17,356 nucleotides of DNA from Bacteroidota bacterium (GTDB lineage Bacteria; Bacteroidota; Bacteroidia; Flavobacteriales; Crocinitomicaceae). A program made the position numbers and the translations under genes. Numbering within the stretch: the stretch's first letter is position 1; each line of letters begins with the position of its first letter. This document shows, one piece after another, positions 16,931 through 17,356 of the stretch. The stretch spans positions 1 through 17,356 of the forward strand of contig JAKQEZ010000592.1 in NCBI GenBank assembly GCA_029558435.1, in the 5' to 3' direction. The notes under the pieces were generated by a model, which did not search any database, was not told the DNA's origin, and worked only from the letters and a program-made list of their open reading frames with translations.

Positions 16931-16987
16931 AGTGGGCAGAGTAATCAAAAATTATATATAAAGCAACAAAGATTACTCTTGCCCACT
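16931..16987 (-). terminator. Strong hairpin between precursor and downstream operon
   Basis: The arms 16931-16946 and 16971-16987 pair along their whole length apart from one bulged base, around a 24-base AT-rich loop. In the direction of transcription the hairpin begins 23 bases after the precursor stop and is followed by TTTATTG, a weak U-tract. It could be a partial terminator or an RNA-stabilising end that gives more precursor than maturase, as is common in RiPP operons. Confidence 0.65.
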
Positions 16988-17010
16988 CTAGAATTTAAGC
17001 GAGAAGAAAG

Positions 17011-17184
17011 TTATTGTTGAACTGGTGGTTCTGCACCTCCTTTGGAATGGTCTTTGCAGCCCGTTGCGCATCCACTTTTGCAGTAGTCGCAACCACTAGC
17101 TAAAGTGTCTTTCATTTCGTCATCGCTCAACACATTGGAAGTTTCAATGGGTTGAAATTCCTTGTTGATTTCTTCTAGTTTCAT
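17011..17184 (-). CDS. Four-cysteine RiPP precursor peptide
   Basis: This 57-residue peptide starts MKLEEINKEF and ends AEPPVQQ. The leader contains LSDDEMKDTLASG (19-31), close to the 'L-x-x-x-EMK..GG' leader end of Bacteroidota double-glycine precursors, although the last two residues are Ser-Gly. The core begins at Cys32 and has C-x2-C-x3-C-x3-C (32, 35, 39, 43: CDYCKSGCATGC), followed by a polar tail, HSKGGAEPPVQQ. The C39 exporter would cut after Ser-Gly; the SPASM maturase would act on the cysteines. No good Shine-Dalgarno site is present (AAAAAAACTACT before ATG), as usual in this phylum. It is upstream of the whole operon with a hairpin after its stop. Unmodified disulphide bonding is an alternative. 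Confidence 0.82.
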   Translation of the reverse strand: MKLEEINKEFQPIETSNVLSDDEMKDTLASGCDYCKSGCATGCKDHSKGGAEPPVQQ

Positions 17185-17218
17185 AGTAGTTTTTTTAAAT
17201 TAATAATAAGATGTCGGC

Positions 17219-17356
17219 CTAAGTACACGACAAAAATTTTAAACAATTGATATTATAGCGATTAAATCCAGTAATCAATACCCTTGCCAAGTAGTCCAAC
17301 CCGTACTTAAAGATGCTAACCGCCCTGTTCCCGTGTTTTTTGATAGTTATTGGCTT
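17219..17356 (-). CDS. IS4-like transposase, C-terminal fragment at window edge
   Basis: The last 45 residues of a minus-strand frame enter from beyond the window and end at TAG (17221-17219). They read like the tail of Bacteroidota IS4-type DDE transposases: KKHGNRAVSIFKYGLDYL followed by the ending LKFLSCT. The catalytic residues would lie outside the window, so completeness is unknown. The insertion sequence probably ends between 17185 and 17218, only about 35 bp from the precursor start, so the insertion may have placed or removed the precursor's promoter. Confidence 0.72.
   Translation of the reverse strand, partial: KPITIKKHGNRAVSIFKYGLDYLARVLITGFNRYNINCLKFLSCT

Overview
The window looks like a piece of a Bacteroidota chromosome or large mobile element. 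The DNA is AT-rich, genes start without clear Shine-Dalgarno sites, and candidate promoters follow the Bacteroidota TAnnTTTG pattern. It also carries an outer-membrane beta-barrel receptor with a carboxypeptidase-regulatory-like N-terminus, and a radical-SAM/C39-exporter peptide locus of the double-glycine type. Every supported gene lies on the minus strand, so transcription runs from right to left.

Region A (181-9386) is a defence island enclosed by inverted repeats of about 230 bp (181-413 and 9155-9386). Its outermost bases read GTTATGCAC on the left and GTGCATAAC on the right. In transcription order it holds an XRE-type controller, a 995-residue Eco57I-like type IIG restriction-modification enzyme, a separate 536-residue adenine methyltransferase, a WYL-like small protein and a KTSC-like small protein. 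A 129-bp gap follows, then a GIY-YIG nuclease-like protein, a 62-residue acidic protein and an RloC/Rad50-like ATPase with a CPLC zinc-hook motif. No transposase or integrase is inside, so it resembles a non-autonomous cassette. A candidate controller operator overlaps the start and promoter of the XRE gene.

Region B (9380-9511, just outside the right repeat) is a strongly folded, attC-like imperfect palindrome. Region C (1-180) holds a perfect 38-bp palindrome and no convincing gene.

Region D (9627-17184) is a RiPP (ribosomally made, modified peptide) locus. A 57-residue precursor with a four-cysteine core is followed by a hairpin, a DUF6934-like protein, a radical SAM/SPASM maturase, an outer-membrane beta-barrel receptor, a C39-peptidase ABC exporter and a compact HlyD-like adaptor. 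The receptor gene is split by one in-frame TAA, with family-like sequence continuing in the same frame on both sides. The likely logic is that the maturase modifies the cysteine core, the C39 transporter removes the leader and exports the product with the HlyD-like partner, and the receptor works at the outer membrane.

Region E (17219-17356) is the C-terminal tail of an IS4-like transposase running off the window edge.

The most notable points are the inverted-repeat-bounded restriction island, the nuclease/small protein/ATPase module inside it, the short RiPP precursor, and the nonsense-interrupted receptor.
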